Below, one piece after another: positions 16,383 through 25,692 of a stretch of 64,000 bases of DNA. The stretch comes from Hyphomicrobiaceae bacterium. Its GTDB lineage: Bacteria > Pseudomonadota > Alphaproteobacteria > Rhizobiales > Hyphomicrobiaceae. The position numbers and the translations under genes were made by a program. The stretch covers positions 186,001-250,000 of the forward strand of contig JAEUMD010000013.1 in NCBI GenBank assembly GCA_016793635.1. Reading direction: 5' to 3'. Each line of letters starts with the position of its first letter. Within the stretch, counting starts at the first letter, position 1. The notes below the pieces were generated by a model. That model was not told the DNA's origin. It did no database searches and saw nothing but the letters and a program-made list of their open reading frames with translations.

Positions 16383-19166
16383 TCAGAACGTCACCTTCAC
16401 GCCGCCATAGATCGCGATCGGCGTGGCGGGCACGATCGAGCGCGGATCAGTAAATGTGAAGCCCGGCGCAACCACCTCTCCGGGTGCCTCATCGGCATCG
16501 AACAGGGTTCCGAAGAGGCCATACTTCCTGTCGAAGATGTTGTTGGCGTAGGCGTAGAACTGGACGTTCTTGTTGAAGTCGTAGGATGTCGACACGTCGA
16601 CCCGCGTGTAGCCTCCGAGCTTGGGCAGCAGGTTCGCGTCGTCGCCGAAGAAATACTGCCCGGAGGTGGCGATGAGGTCGGCGCCGACCTTCCACTTCGG
16701 CGTGACGAAATAGTCGAAGCCCGTCTTGAAGCGGTGGTTGGGGATGCCCGGTATGTTGTCGCCAGGCCGAACCTGAATGCACGTGTCCTCGTCCTGGAAT
16801 ACGCAGGTGTCTCCGAGCGGATGCGCGGGCGAGGAGAACTCGTTCGCCGTCTCGTAGGTCGCCTTGACGTAGCTGTAGCTGGCGTAGGCCGAGAGGGGCC
16901 CCCACGAGTACTTGAGGCTCGCCTCGAGGCCGCGCCGCAGCGTCTCGCCGGCGTTGAAGAAGAAACCGCGTCCCGTAGTTGACGATGCGACGAACAGGAT
17001 GTCGTCTTCGTTGGTCGTCTGGAAGAGACCGAGCCCCCAGTTCAACCGTTGATCGCCCGAGGCGGATTTCATCTGGCCGCGTAGACCGAGTTCGTAGGTC
17101 TTCGACACGACCTGCTCGAGCGGCGGGTCGTCGGTCAGGAAACTCTCGATGGGGCACGGATTGTCGGGGTTGGCGCAGGCGAGTTCGGCCGGGGTCGGCG
17201 CGCGGTTGGCTTCCGAGTACCCGCCATACAGCGTGATACCCGGCACCAGCTCGTAGGTCGCACCGACGGTTGGATTGAAGCGCTGGAACGAGTGCTGCGA
17301 CGTGATGCCGTCGAACTCGCCGGTCAGGTCGACGAGATCGATCTTGGCGTAGTTGAAGCGGCCGCCCGCCGTGACGGTCAGGCGATCCGTGACGTCGAAG
17401 GCATTGAGGAAGTAGAGGCCGAGGTACTTGGTATCGACATCGACGTTGCGCGGCGCGAAGTCGTCCGGTTCGGCGAGAACGATGCCGGAGCCCGTGACGA
17501 CGAAGCGGTTGCCGATGACGCCGAGCTCGGACTTGGTCTGGTAGTTGACGTTGCCCTGGTCGTAGCTGGCGCCGATGATGAAGTGGTTGTTGTGACCGAA
17601 CAGCTTGCGCTTGTCGGCACCCTGGAGCGCGAAGCCGAAGCTCTCGGAGTCCGTGCGGATGTGGTCGATCACGCCGAGCGTCGCGTCGTTGAAATCGGCA
17701 AGGCCGAGTTGCCCCGGTCCGATCGGATTGCCGAACGCATCCTCCACTTGTTGGATCTGGTTGTTCTCGAGTTCGCCGGAGCAAAGGTTGTTGGGGTCGG
17801 TGACGCCAGAGGCGTCAGCGCCCGCATTGTCGGGGTCGTTGATGACCTCCTCGCACTTCTCGAGTTCGGCGACGTTTCCGTCCACAACGCGTGACTTGAA
17901 GCGGCGATAATAGGCGAGTCCCGACACCGTCAGCGTTTCGGACACTTTCACCGAAGCGTTGAACGACGGCATGAACACCTCGAGATCCGTCGTCTGCGGC
18001 GAGGTGTAGGTGCGGCTGCGCTCGATGGCCAGCAACTCGACCGGCGTAGCAGCGATGGCGCCGACTTCGCTGTCGGCCATGGTCAGGTTGAAGTGTGCCT
18101 CGACGCCCGAGCGCTTGAAGCCGAGGTCGAGATAGGCGCGCCGGGTCTCGGCCGGCGAGAAGTCGCGCCAGCCGTCCTCCTGGATCGCCTCGCCTGCGAA
18201 GTACAACGCGAACGGTCCGCTCTGCTGGCCGATCTGGATGCCGGCCTGCTTGCGCCCGAACGAGCCAAACATGGTGTCGATCTCGACGCCCTGGAACTGG
18301 AAGCCGTCCTTCATGACGACGGAGATGGCGCCGCCGATGGCGTTGAGGCCGAAGATCGGATTACCCGAGAGCACCGTCATGTCGGCTATGGCGTGCTTCG
18401 GCAGGATGTCCCAGTTCACGGTATCGCCGAATACCTCGTTGATGCGGACACCGTTCTGGTAGACGGCGAGGCCCTGCGGAAAGCCGTTGAGCGAGCCGGA
18501 GCCGAAGCCGCGATAATCGATCTGGGCGCGCATGTCGCTGCCGGCGGCATCGTTGAGGACGATGCCGGGAACCTGCTTCTGCAGCACGTCCTGCGGCTCG
18601 GTGCTGCCGGGCTTGGTGATCTGGGCGCCGGAGACGGTGCTGACCGAGCCCGGCACCTTGCCGACGGCGATCTCCGAGCCGCCGATCGGCGAAATCCGCA
18701 CGATCTCGCCCTGCGTGCGAAGCTGATCTGTCGTCAACTCGGGCGAGATCGGGCCGGTCGGCTCGACCGGGGCTGGAGCAGGCTCGGCGGCCGGCGCGGC
18801 CTGCTGCTGGGGCTTCGGCTTCGGGGCGGTGCGTGCCGCCACGGGCTTCGGCTTCGGCTTCGAGACCTCTTGCTGCTGGACGACGACGGGCGGCAGTTCC
18901 TGCGCCGCGCTGGAGCCGGCCGGAACCGGTTGCGCGGTGGTGGCAGGCGCTGCGGGCGTCGGGGCAGTTGTCGAAGACGGCGGTTGCGTCGATGAGGCGG
19001 CGGGTGCGGGCGGCGGTGCGGGGGCGTTCACTGCCGGTGGCGTCACCGTAGGAGCGGGCGGAACAGCCGTGCCGGGGGGCTGCTGAGCAAAGGCAGATAC
19101 CGGGAGGAGCGTCGTGCCGCAAAGTCCGATGATCAGAGCTCCGGCGCGTGTTGTCTTTGTTTTCAT
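16383..19166 (-). CDS. TonB-dependent outer-membrane receptor
   Basis: Large gated outer-membrane transporter of 927 residues. A signal peptide ending SAFAQ leads into an unusually long Pro/Ala/Thr/Lys-rich segment (about 30-135). The plug domain follows (QDVLQKQVPGIVLNDAAG, then GLNAIGGAISVV) and a 22-strand barrel ending in GGVKVTF. Predicted loops contain cysteine pairs, one of them enclosing an Asp/Asn-rich stretch (DPDNAGADASGVTDPNN) that could bind cations. No sequence clue identifies the substrate. exbB-exbD-tonB are encoded divergently just beyond the 5' end, providing the energy supply. Confidence 0.93.
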   Translation of the reverse strand: MKTKTTRAGALIIGLCGTTLLPVSAFAQQPPGTAVPPAPTVTPPAVNAPAPPPAPAASSTQPPSSTTAPTPAAPATTAQPVPAGSSAAQELPPVVVQQQEVSKPKPKPVAARTAPKPKPQQQAAPAAEPAPAPVEPTGPISPELTTDQLRTQGEIVRISPIGGSEIAVGKVPGSVSTVSGAQITKPGSTEPQDVLQKQVPGIVLNDAAGSDMRAQIDYRGFGSGSLNGFPQGLAVYQNGVRINEVFGDTVNWDILPKHAIADMTVLSGNPIFGLNAIGGAISVVMKDGFQFQGVEIDTMFGSFGRKQAGIQIGQQSGPFALYFAGEAIQEDGWRDFSPAETRRAYLDLGFKRSGVEAHFNLTMADSEVGAIAATPVELLAIERSRTYTSPQTTDLEVFMPSFNASVKVSETLTVSGLAYYRRFKSRVVDGNVAELEKCEEVINDPDNAGADASGVTDPNNLCSGELENNQIQQVEDAFGNPIGPGQLGLADFNDATLGVIDHIRTDSESFGFALQGADKRKLFGHNNHFIIGASYDQGNVNYQTKSELGVIGNRFVVTGSGIVLAEPDDFAPRNVDVDTKYLGLYFLNAFDVTDRLTVTAGGRFNYAKIDLVDLTGEFDGITSQHSFQRFNPTVGATYELVPGITLYGGYSEANRAPTPAELACANPDNPCPIESFLTDDPPLEQVVSKTYELGLRGQMKSASGDQRLNWGLGLFQTTNEDDILFVASSTTGRGFFFNAGETLRRGLEASLKYSWGPLSAYASYSYVKATYETANEFSSPAHPLGDTCVFQDEDTCIQVRPGDNIPGIPNHRFKTGFDYFVTPKWKVGADLIATSGQYFFGDDANLLPKLGGYTRVDVSTSYDFNKNVQFYAYANNIFDRKYGLFGTLFDADEAPGEVVAPGFTFTDPRSIVPATPIAIYGGVKVTF

Positions 19167-19638
19167 TGTTGCCCGATTCCCGCGTGGATTTTGGCTTGTC
19201 CGGTTATGACTGATTCGCGCCCATCCGGAGATTGGGGAATTTTTCCCGATTATTTCAGGACAAATTCCATAACGCGATGAACTCCAAAGGAAAAACGAGA
19301 TTGCTCAATATCGATGCGGGACCATCACGGATGCGTCAACCCGATTGACGCACTTTCTGGAGTTGCTACAGTGTAACAGTTGCGCGTTGTTGCCGACGGG
19401 CCGCAGGTTGGCCGCCTGAGGCGGGCCGAATTCCCGGAACGGGGCGTGCAGAGGTTCGGTTGCGATTTTGCCGTCGCTGCTGTTATGGGAAGCGCTGCAC
19501 GTCGAGGCCCACCGGTTCCATCGGCAACCCCGGGGCCGTGGTTGAACTAGCGAAGGCGCAAGCCGTGATGGCGCAAACGTCCATGCCCATCGCACCTCGG
19601 TATCGAGTGGGACGCAAAAAAAGTTCGGGAGATTGTGT
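19167..19638. other. Divergent region between the receptor and exb operon
   Basis: About 470 bases that should carry the promoters of the TonB-dependent receptor (- strand) and of the exported protein-exbB-exbD-tonB operon (+ strand). It contains a perfect dyad at 19332-19352 and a short palindrome GGGAATTTTTCCC near 19235. No Fur or Irr box with a good match was seen. Confidence 0.45.
19332..19352. promoter_or_regulatory. Operator-like dyad in the receptor/exb divergent region
   Basis: A perfect inverted repeat TGCGTCAA-N5-TTGACGCA, 166 bases before the receptor start and about 290 before the exb operon. The form is that of a dimeric repressor or activator site. It could control both operons; the factor is unknown. 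Confidence 0.45.
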
Positions 19639-20223
19639 GTGAGGTATTCGCAAAACCCGGTCACGTCAGGCCGTGGACGTGACGCGAGGAGAACCGCGAG
19701 CGATTTCGCGCGTGTGCTCGCGGGTAGGAGGGGGCTCTCCAGCGGGCTCTCCAGGAGGAATGGAACGGCCGCGTGTATCGCAGCGGCCGTGCTGGCAGCC
19801 GGTTCCTCGACCACCCTCGCCCAATCGGCACATGCGCCGACCGCCGCTGCCCCGCAGGGCGACGTGATCGGCGTCGAGCTCAACAAGCTCGAGCCGCTGA
19901 CGAATGGTTGTCGCGCTTATATCGTGATCGACAACGGCGGAGAGCGCACCTATTCCGCGCTGAAGCTCGATCTGGTGCTGTTTCAGACCGATGGCGTGAT
20001 CGGACGGCGCGTGGCGCTCGACCTGTCGCCGGTGCGGGCGCAGAAGCGCAGCGTCAAGCTGTTCGACCTCGACGGCCTGAAGTGCGACGACATCGGCAGC
20101 CTGCTCATCAATGATGTGATGGACTGCAAGACATCGGGTGCCGGCGGGGCCAGCACCGACGAACCGCGTTGCCTCGAGCGGTTGAAGCTCGCCACGCGGA
20201 CCAAGGTCGAACTCTCAAAGTAA
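19639..20223 (+). CDS. Exported protein upstream of exbB
   Basis: Predicted periplasmic protein of about 194 residues, first gene of the exbB-exbD-tonB operon (exbB starts 15 bases after its stop). After a long basic N-terminus, a hydrophobic stretch ([19 protein letters not shown]) acts as signal sequence. The mature part contains [28 protein letters not shown] and cysteines in KCDDIG and VMDCK. Similar proteins occur before exbB in other alphaproteobacteria, but no function is known to me. The start is uncertain: GTG 19639 was chosen for GGGA upstream; internal starts nearer the signal sequence are possible. Confidence 0.75.
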   Translation: MRYSQNPVTSGRGRDARRTASDFARVLAGRRGLSSGLSRRNGTAACIAAAVLAAGSSTTLAQSAHAPTAAAPQGDVIGVELNKLEPLTNGCRAYIVIDNGGERTYSALKLDLVLFQTDGVIGRRVALDLSPVRAQKRSVKLFDLDGLKCDDIGSLLINDVMDCKTSGAGGASTDEPRCLERLKLATRTKVELSK

Positions 20224-20237
20224 GGAAGGGCCGAGCC

Positions 20238-20921
20238 GTGGCTCAGACCGTTGCCGAAGGTGCCAGCCACCTGTCGATGATGTCGTTGATCCTTCATGCC
20301 GACCCGGTCGTTCAGGCGGTGATGGTGATGCTCGCCGTCGCGTCGATCGCATGCTGGGCCATCATCATCGAGAAAATCGTTCGTATCGCCGGATTGCGCC
20401 GACAGGTCGCAAGCCTCGAAGAGCTGGCGGTAGCCGGCCGTCACGACACGCCTGCCGGCCCCGCGGGCTACGCGTCGTCCATCCTCGCGGCCGCGGAGAC
20501 CGAGCGGCGCGACGGTGACCAGCGCGGCGAAGCACTCAACAGCGTGCGTGCACGCATCGAGCGGGCCATGCGCGGCGCGATGCGCGGCGAGCTGAAGCGC
20601 GCGGAGCAGGGGCTTTCGTTCTTGGCGACGGTCGGCTCGGCGGCGCCGTTCGTCGGCCTGTTCGGTACGGTATGGGGCATCATGCACTCCTTCACCGCGA
20701 TCGCGCAGGCAAAGGATACGAGCCTCGCCGTCGTCGCACCCGGCATCGCGGAAGCGCTCTTTGCGACCGCGATCGGACTTGCCGCGGCCATCCCTGCCGT
20801 GATCGCCTACAACCAGATCGCCGTCGCACTCGGCCGCGCGAGCGACCGCACCGGCGCTGCTATTGCACGGATCGCGGCTCAGTTCGCACGCCTGCACGTC
20901 GAAGCGTCCGGAAGAGGCTGA
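20238..20921 (+). CDS. exbB: ExbB proton-channel subunit (MotA/TolQ/ExbB family)
   Basis: Inner-membrane part of the motor that energises TonB. The 227-residue protein has a first membrane helix at about 25-50, a cytoplasmic loop, and two further helices with the family motif [23 protein letters not shown] 20238 follows AAGGAAGGG by 7 bases. The assignment as ExbB rather than TolQ rests on the neighbours: exbD and tonB follow and a TonB-dependent receptor is divergent, while no tolA, tolB or pal is present. Confidence 0.92.
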   Translation: MAQTVAEGASHLSMMSLILHADPVVQAVMVMLAVASIACWAIIIEKIVRIAGLRRQVASLEELAVAGRHDTPAGPAGYASSILAAAETERRDGDQRGEALNSVRARIERAMRGAMRGELKRAEQGLSFLATVGSAAPFVGLFGTVWGIMHSFTAIAQAKDTSLAVVAPGIAEALFATAIGLAAAIPAVIAYNQIAVALGRASDRTGAAIARIAAQFARLHVEASGRG

Positions 20922-20925
20922 CGCC

Positions 20926-21423
20926 ATGGCCATGCAACTCGGCGGGCATATGCCCGATGAGCACGAGGATGCCGGTTATCGGCCAATGGCGGAGATCAAC
21001 ATCACGCCGTTCGTCGACGTGATGCTGGTGCTGCTCATCATCTTCATGGTCGCGGCGCCGCTGCTCATCCAGGGCGTGCCGGTCGATCTGCCGAGTACAT
21101 CGGCGGCGAAACTGGCGCAGACCAAGAAGCCGATGGTGGTGACGCTCGCCGGCGACGGCAACCTCTATATCCGCGACGAGCAGGTGGCGCGTTCGTCCCT
21201 CGTCGATCGCCTGCGCGAGGTGCGTAGCGCAGAGGGCGACACGGTCGTCTATGTGCGTGCCGACAAGGCCAGCGCCTATGGTGACGTGATGGAGGTGCTC
21301 GGCCGCGTCGGCGATTCGGGCTACGCGCGCGTTTCGCTGCTATCGAAACCCTCGCCGGCCCAGGCCGCCGCAGCGGCGGCTCGTTCCGCGGGCACGACAT
21401 CCGCTTCGCCGGTTGGAAACTGA
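20926..21423 (+). CDS. exbD: ExbD proton-channel subunit
   Basis: Single-pass partner of ExbB, 165 residues. The membrane helix carries the proton-conducting aspartate D31 in ITPFVDVMLVLLIIF, followed by a periplasmic domain (VPVDLPS onward) and an Ala-rich tail. It starts 4 bases after the exbB stop with GAAGAGG upstream; the tonB start lies 6 bases after its own stop, so the three genes are one operon. Confidence 0.92.
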   Translation: MAMQLGGHMPDEHEDAGYRPMAEINITPFVDVMLVLLIIFMVAAPLLIQGVPVDLPSTSAAKLAQTKKPMVVTLAGDGNLYIRDEQVARSSLVDRLREVRSAEGDTVVYVRADKASAYGDVMEVLGRVGDSGYARVSLLSKPSPAQAAAAAARSAGTTSASPVGN

Positions 21424-21429
21424 CACCGC

Positions 21430-22200
21430 ATGAACGTGCTCCGCACCTCCGCGATCGTTCTCTCGACGCTTCTACACGGGGCGGTCGCACTGGCGTTCGT
21501 CGACTTTAGCGGCGGGCGCGCGCTCGAGGCCGGCGACGGCACCGACCAGCTTCGCATCGAGCAAGGTATCGCCATCGAGGGTCTTTCACGGCTCGGTGAT
21601 GCGCCGGAGACGATCGAGGCGCGTGATCCCGAGACGGTCGCGGCAAGCGAGGCGGTGGCCGCGCTGCAAGAGGTGAAAGCCGCCGAGGTGCCGCCCGAGC
21701 AAACCCCACCGCCCGAGGTTCCGGTGATCGAGCAGACGCCCGAACTCAAGGACGTCGTGACATCCCCGCTCGGCCCGGCTCAGGAGATCGTCGCCGCGAC
21801 GGAGCCGCCCCCCGAGGTCGAGAAACCGCAGCCGGCCCAAGTTGCGCGCGAGGAGCAGGTGGAGCAGGTCGCCGTCATCGAGCAGCAGGCGGCGGCGAAG
21901 GGGCAGAGCGGCGGCGACGCATCGGCCTACATGGCCTATCTCGGCTCCCTGCGCACGCACGTCGAGCGGTTCAAGGTGCGGCCGCGAAACGTCAAGCGCG
22001 GGACGGTGGTGGTGCGCTTCAGCATCGACCGCGAGGGTGCGGTTCTCGATCGCACGGTGACGACCAGCTCTGGCTTCAAGGAACTCGATCTCGCTGCGCT
22101 CTCAGCGATCGACAAGGCGGCGCCGTTCCCGAAATTTCCCGACGCGATGACACGCGAGCGAATCGATCTCACCATCCCATTCCAGTTCGTGACGCGCTGA
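21430..22200 (+). CDS. tonB: Energy transducer TonB
   Basis: Links the ExbBD motor to outer-membrane receptors. 256 residues: a short N-terminal anchor (SAIVLSTLLHGAVALAF, with the histidine-containing helix typical of TonB), a long Pro/Glu-rich periplasmic spacer (about 80-160), and a C-terminal domain with YMAYLGSLRTHVERFKVRP and SSGFKELDLAALSAI. It is the last gene of the exb operon and most likely serves the receptor encoded at 16383-19166. Confidence 0.93.
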   Translation: MNVLRTSAIVLSTLLHGAVALAFVDFSGGRALEAGDGTDQLRIEQGIAIEGLSRLGDAPETIEARDPETVAASEAVAALQEVKAAEVPPEQTPPPEVPVIEQTPELKDVVTSPLGPAQEIVAATEPPPEVEKPQPAQVAREEQVEQVAVIEQQAAAKGQSGGDASAYMAYLGSLRTHVERFKVRPRNVKRGTVVVRFSIDREGAVLDRTVTTSSGFKELDLAALSAIDKAAPFPKFPDAMTRERIDLTIPFQFVTR

Positions 22201-22236
22201 GGTTCGCCCGGACCGGTGGCTGTTCGGTACTGGAAT

Positions 22237-22461
22237 TTAGCCGCGGCGCGGAAGGAAGCGCGCGGCGAAGGCACCCTCGACCAGCGGCGGCGCATGCCGC
22301 TCCGCGGCGGCCGCTTCCTCGATCGCGACACCGAGCGCATCGCGCAGCTTTTCGAGGCCCGGCACCCGGCACATGTCGTCGTGCATGTAGGCGAGGGTTT
22401 CGCGCACCGTCGAAAGGTCGATCTGCGGCGGGTACGGCTTGGCGCGTGGGATGCGGAACAC
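22237..22461 (-). CDS. Small conserved-looking protein, function unknown
   Basis: A 74-residue acidic, helical protein containing RIPRAKPYPPQIDLSTVRET and MHDDMCRVPGLEKL. It does not look like a shadow frame, as it has a balanced composition and lies outside other genes. A GTG start at 22461 has GGAGG 8 bases upstream; a TTG at 22476 is less likely because it overlaps that site. It faces tonB tail to tail with 36 bases between the stops. Function unknown. Confidence 0.6.
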   Translation of the reverse strand: MFRIPRAKPYPPQIDLSTVRETLAYMHDDMCRVPGLEKLRDALGVAIEEAAAAERHAPPLVEGAFAARFLPRRG

Positions 22462-22752
22462 GGGTACGCCCTCCAAGAACGCAACGGTTAAAAATCCGTT
22501 GATGAAAACGGTCGATCTCGAAATTCATTCGCAAGAAAGAGGCCATCGGGCAAGCCCGTTAGGCGCCGTTTTCGTGCCTCGTCGCGTGTTTTCATTCGGG
22601 GCAGAGCGGGGCGCCAGCGCGCACGTGTATCAAAGCGGAACAGCGCATCATCTGACGCTGAGTGATGCGTTCGACCCTTCATTCACTTTTTTCGCGGAGG
22701 ATGCAGCAGTTTGGGGCGCCAGCATGAAGCTGCGGCGCAATGGCAATGCTGC

Positions 22753-24018
22753 ATGATGCGGGGTGTAGGCGTGGGGCGTGCAGGCAAGGTACTCATCATC
22801 GTCGAGAATCTGACCGTGCCGCTCGACCGGCGCGTCTGGCAGGAAGCCCGTACGTTGCGTGACAACGGCTACACCGTCTCGGTGATCTGCCCGGTCGGCG
22901 GCCGTTACACCAAGTCCTACGAGATGCTCGAAGGCATCCACATCTTCCGCCACCCGATGCCGTTCGAGGCCGATGGCGCGCTCGGATATCTGCTCGAGTA
23001 TGGCTGGGCACTGGCCTGGGAGCTGGCGCTCTCGGTTCGCGTGCAGGCGAAGGTCGGCTTCGACGTCGTCCAGGCGTGCAACCCGCCGGACCTGATGTTC
23101 CTCGTCGCCGGCTTCTGGAAGTATCTTTTCGGCAAGCGTTTCGTGTTCGATCACCACGACATCAACCCCGAACTCTTCGAGGCGAAGTTCAACCGTCGCG
23201 GCTTCTTCCACAAGCTGCTGACCAAGCTCGAGCGCTGGACGTTCCGCGCCGCCGACGTATCGATCGCCACCAACGACACGTTCAAGGAGATCGCGGTGCG
23301 CCGCGGCGGCATGTCGCCCGATCGCGTGTTCATCGTCCGCTCGATCCCCGACGTATCGCGTTTCCGCCGGGTCGAGCCGAGTGCGGAGCTGCGCAATGGG
23401 CGCCGTCATCTGATCGGCTATGTCGGTATCATGGGCGCGCAGGATGGCGTCGATCTGCTGATCGAGGCGGTGGCCGACCTGGTCCATGGCCAGGGGCGCC
23501 GCGACGTCGGCTGTGTGATCGTCGGCTCCGGCACGGAGCTGCCGCATTTGCAACGTCTCGCGGTGGAGCGCGGCGTCGCCGATCATGTGACGTTCACCGG
23601 GTTCCTGTCGGGCGAGCCGCTGCTCAAGGCATTGTCGAGCTTCGACATCGGCGTCATTCCCGATCCGAAGAACACCTACAACGACAAGATTTCGATGAAC
23701 AAGGCGTTCGAGTACATGACGCTCGGCATCCCGTTCGTCCAGTTCGACTTGATGGAAGGACGCAAGATTGCCGGTGACGCGGCGCTCTACGCGCGCGACA
23801 ACTCGCCCGTCGATCTCGCCCGTCAGATCGCGCGCATCATGGACGATGCGACGCTCGCCTCCGAGCTTGCCGCCGAAGGACGCGACCGGGCCAAGGCGCT
23901 GCTGCGCTGGGATGACGAAGCCGAGCGCCTGCTCGCCGCTTATGACGTGGCGCTGGGGCCGAAGTCGGGAGCAGCCACCACGCTCGAGCCGCAATCGGCG
24001 GCGGCGATCCGGGGCTGA
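22753..24018 (+). CDS. Glycosyltransferase, GT4/WbuB-like
   Basis: GT-B fold glycosyltransferase of about 421 residues, cytoplasmic or membrane-associated, for surface polysaccharide assembly. The N-terminal half shows VLIIVENLTVPLDRRVWQEA and a Glyco_trans_4-like region; the C-terminal half shows VGIMGAQDGVDLLIEA, VIVGSGTELPHLQRLA and NKAFEYMTLGIPFV, typical of family GT4. The start is one of two adjacent ATGs (22753 or 22756); no strong ribosome site is visible. The neighbouring - strand genes encode a flippase and two further glycosyltransferases. Confidence 0.88.
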   Translation: MMRGVGVGRAGKVLIIVENLTVPLDRRVWQEARTLRDNGYTVSVICPVGGRYTKSYEMLEGIHIFRHPMPFEADGALGYLLEYGWALAWELALSVRVQAKVGFDVVQACNPPDLMFLVAGFWKYLFGKRFVFDHHDINPELFEAKFNRRGFFHKLLTKLERWTFRAADVSIATNDTFKEIAVRRGGMSPDRVFIVRSIPDVSRFRRVEPSAELRNGRRHLIGYVGIMGAQDGVDLLIEAVADLVHGQGRRDVGCVIVGSGTELPHLQRLAVERGVADHVTFTGFLSGEPLLKALSSFDIGVIPDPKNTYNDKISMNKAFEYMTLGIPFVQFDLMEGRKIAGDAALYARDNSPVDLARQIARIMDDATLASELAAEGRDRAKALLRWDDEAERLLAAYDVALGPKSGAATTLEPQSAAAIRG

Positions 24019-24089
24019 TCGCGTGCTCTGCCTGCCAATCGCGGTGGCCTGTATCATTTCCCAGGCCAGTGCGGGCGGAAGCTCGCTCG

Positions 24090-24115
24090 CATTCCCCTGA
24101 AGCATTCCCCTGAAG
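24090..24115. repeat. Perfect 13-bp tandem duplication
   Basis: CATTCCCCTGAAG occurs twice in direct succession in the short gap between the convergent GT4 and flippase genes. It is intergenic and of unknown meaning. Confidence 0.8.
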
Positions 24116-24182
24116 CATGGCCGGCCAAGTGAGGCGGGCGCTCCAATCTGCTAAGTTGGCCGCAACGCACCGACTTCTCGAC

Positions 24183-25688
24183 CTATCGCGTTTCCAGCGC
24201 ATATTGTTGCTTGCGCGCGGCGGAGCGGGAGGCGAGTGCCATAAAGATGGCGCGGTTGAGCGCGGGCATGGCGAGGGCGAGCACCGCCGCGATCACTGTC
24301 ATCAGCAGCATTGATGCGGCGAGTTCCACGGCGAGCCCCGCTGTCGTGGAAAGCGCGTAGGATTTGACCAGCAATGCCGCGACGATAGCGGGAACGAGCA
24401 GGAGCGTGCGTTGCAGTGCCGCCGTTCCGAGGCGCGCGTGCGCATGCGGCTCGCGGTGCAGGAGCTGTACGGTCAGCAGGAAGTAGCAGAGCGATAGAAG
24501 CTCGGCGAAGGCGCCAGCCGCTGCTGCTCCTTCGAGGCCGTAGCCGAACCCGAGCGCCGCAAACGCGAAGACCACGCCGAGCGCGCGGATCGTTCCGCCG
24601 GCGAGGAACGGCCGTGTGATCGCGTTGGCCATCAACGCCATTCCGAGCGTCGCCTGGACGATTCGCATCGACCACATCACGGCGAGCCACGTGACGAGTG
24701 TTCCGAGACCGGCATAGGACGGGCCGAAGGCGAAAGCGATGAGCGCGCCTCCGGCGATCGCGAAGGTGGCGAGATACGCGGCCGCGGCGATCACCGTCAG
24801 CTCGAGCATCAACAGGAACCGGGCGGAGAATTGCTCGCGGTCTACCGCGACGCTGGCGAGCAGCGGCAGCATCAGCGCGTTGGCGACTTTCGCCGCGACG
24901 AGACCGGGCACCATCGTCGCCATGAAAGCGGTGGTATAGGCGGCGAGCTGCTCCATCCCGGCGAGGTGGCCGATGACGATGCGGTCGCCCTGGTAGACGG
25001 CAACGAGCGGGAAAGCGCTCGCCCAAATGGGCCAACCGAACGTGGCGATGCGCGAAAGATAGGATCGGTCTGCAGCCAAACGGTATGGGCGTTCGGCGAG
25101 GCCATGCGACACCGCGACGGCGACGAGCGCCTGAGCGACGGCGAGCCAGACGACTGCCGCGTATCCCGCGGACATGAGTACCATGGGAACCGTGAGGGCG
25201 AGAGCAACGGCTTGCGGCACCACCTCGATCAGCATCTGCGGGCGATTGTCGAGCCGGCGCTGGGCGCGGCGCGCGTCGAGATGGAGAAAGCCCTTCACGA
25301 GCGGCGCGAAACCGGCGGCGGCGAAGGCCCAGGCCGCGTCGGGTACGGCGAAGAACCGCGCCATCGGAACGGCGGCGATGGCAATCAGCGCGAAGGTCGC
25401 GATGCCACGCACCGCGAGCGTAAGGTGGGCTGTCGCGGTGAAACGTGCTTCGTCGCCATCGGCGGCCTGCACGATCAGCCGGTCCGCGCCGACATCGCTC
25501 AGCACCTCGATCATCTGCAGCATCATCACGATGGCAGCGGCGACGCCGAAATCGCCTTTCGAGAGCCAGTGCGCCAGGATCGCGTTGCGCGCGAAGGAGA
25601 GAGCCTGCGCGCTGGCGAAACCGGCGAACAGGAGCGCGCCCTGGCCCGCGACGCGCGATGCGATCGAGGATGTCGCGCGCTGGCTCAT
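24183..25688 (-). CDS. Wzx-type polysaccharide flippase (MOP superfamily)
   Basis: Integral membrane protein of 501 residues with about 12-14 hydrophobic helices and the N-terminal pattern of polysaccharide exporters (ARNAILAHWLSKGDFGVAAA, followed by LSDVGADRLIVQ). It would move lipid-linked sugar units across the inner membrane. The start 25688 lies 4 bases after the stop of the upstream glycosyltransferase, and that gene in turn overlaps the next, so the three form one - strand operon. The frame is open for 59 codons upstream, but that part is antisense to the neighbour and was excluded. Confidence 0.9.
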   Translation of the reverse strand: MSQRATSSIASRVAGQGALLFAGFASAQALSFARNAILAHWLSKGDFGVAAAIVMMLQMIEVLSDVGADRLIVQAADGDEARFTATAHLTLAVRGIATFALIAIAAVPMARFFAVPDAAWAFAAAGFAPLVKGFLHLDARRAQRRLDNRPQMLIEVVPQAVALALTVPMVLMSAGYAAVVWLAVAQALVAVAVSHGLAERPYRLAADRSYLSRIATFGWPIWASAFPLVAVYQGDRIVIGHLAGMEQLAAYTTAFMATMVPGLVAAKVANALMLPLLASVAVDREQFSARFLLMLELTVIAAAAYLATFAIAGGALIAFAFGPSYAGLGTLVTWLAVMWSMRIVQATLGMALMANAITRPFLAGGTIRALGVVFAFAALGFGYGLEGAAAAGAFAELLSLCYFLLTVQLLHREPHAHARLGTAALQRTLLLVPAIVAALLVKSYALSTTAGLAVELAASMLLMTVIAAVLALAMPALNRAIFMALASRSAARKQQYALETR

Positions 25689-25692
25689 GGCG

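Noticed and set aside
22488-22502. TTAA-N7-TTGA, near match to a CtrA site
   Set aside because: One half-site has a mismatch and no cell-cycle gene is nearby; too weak to list as a site.
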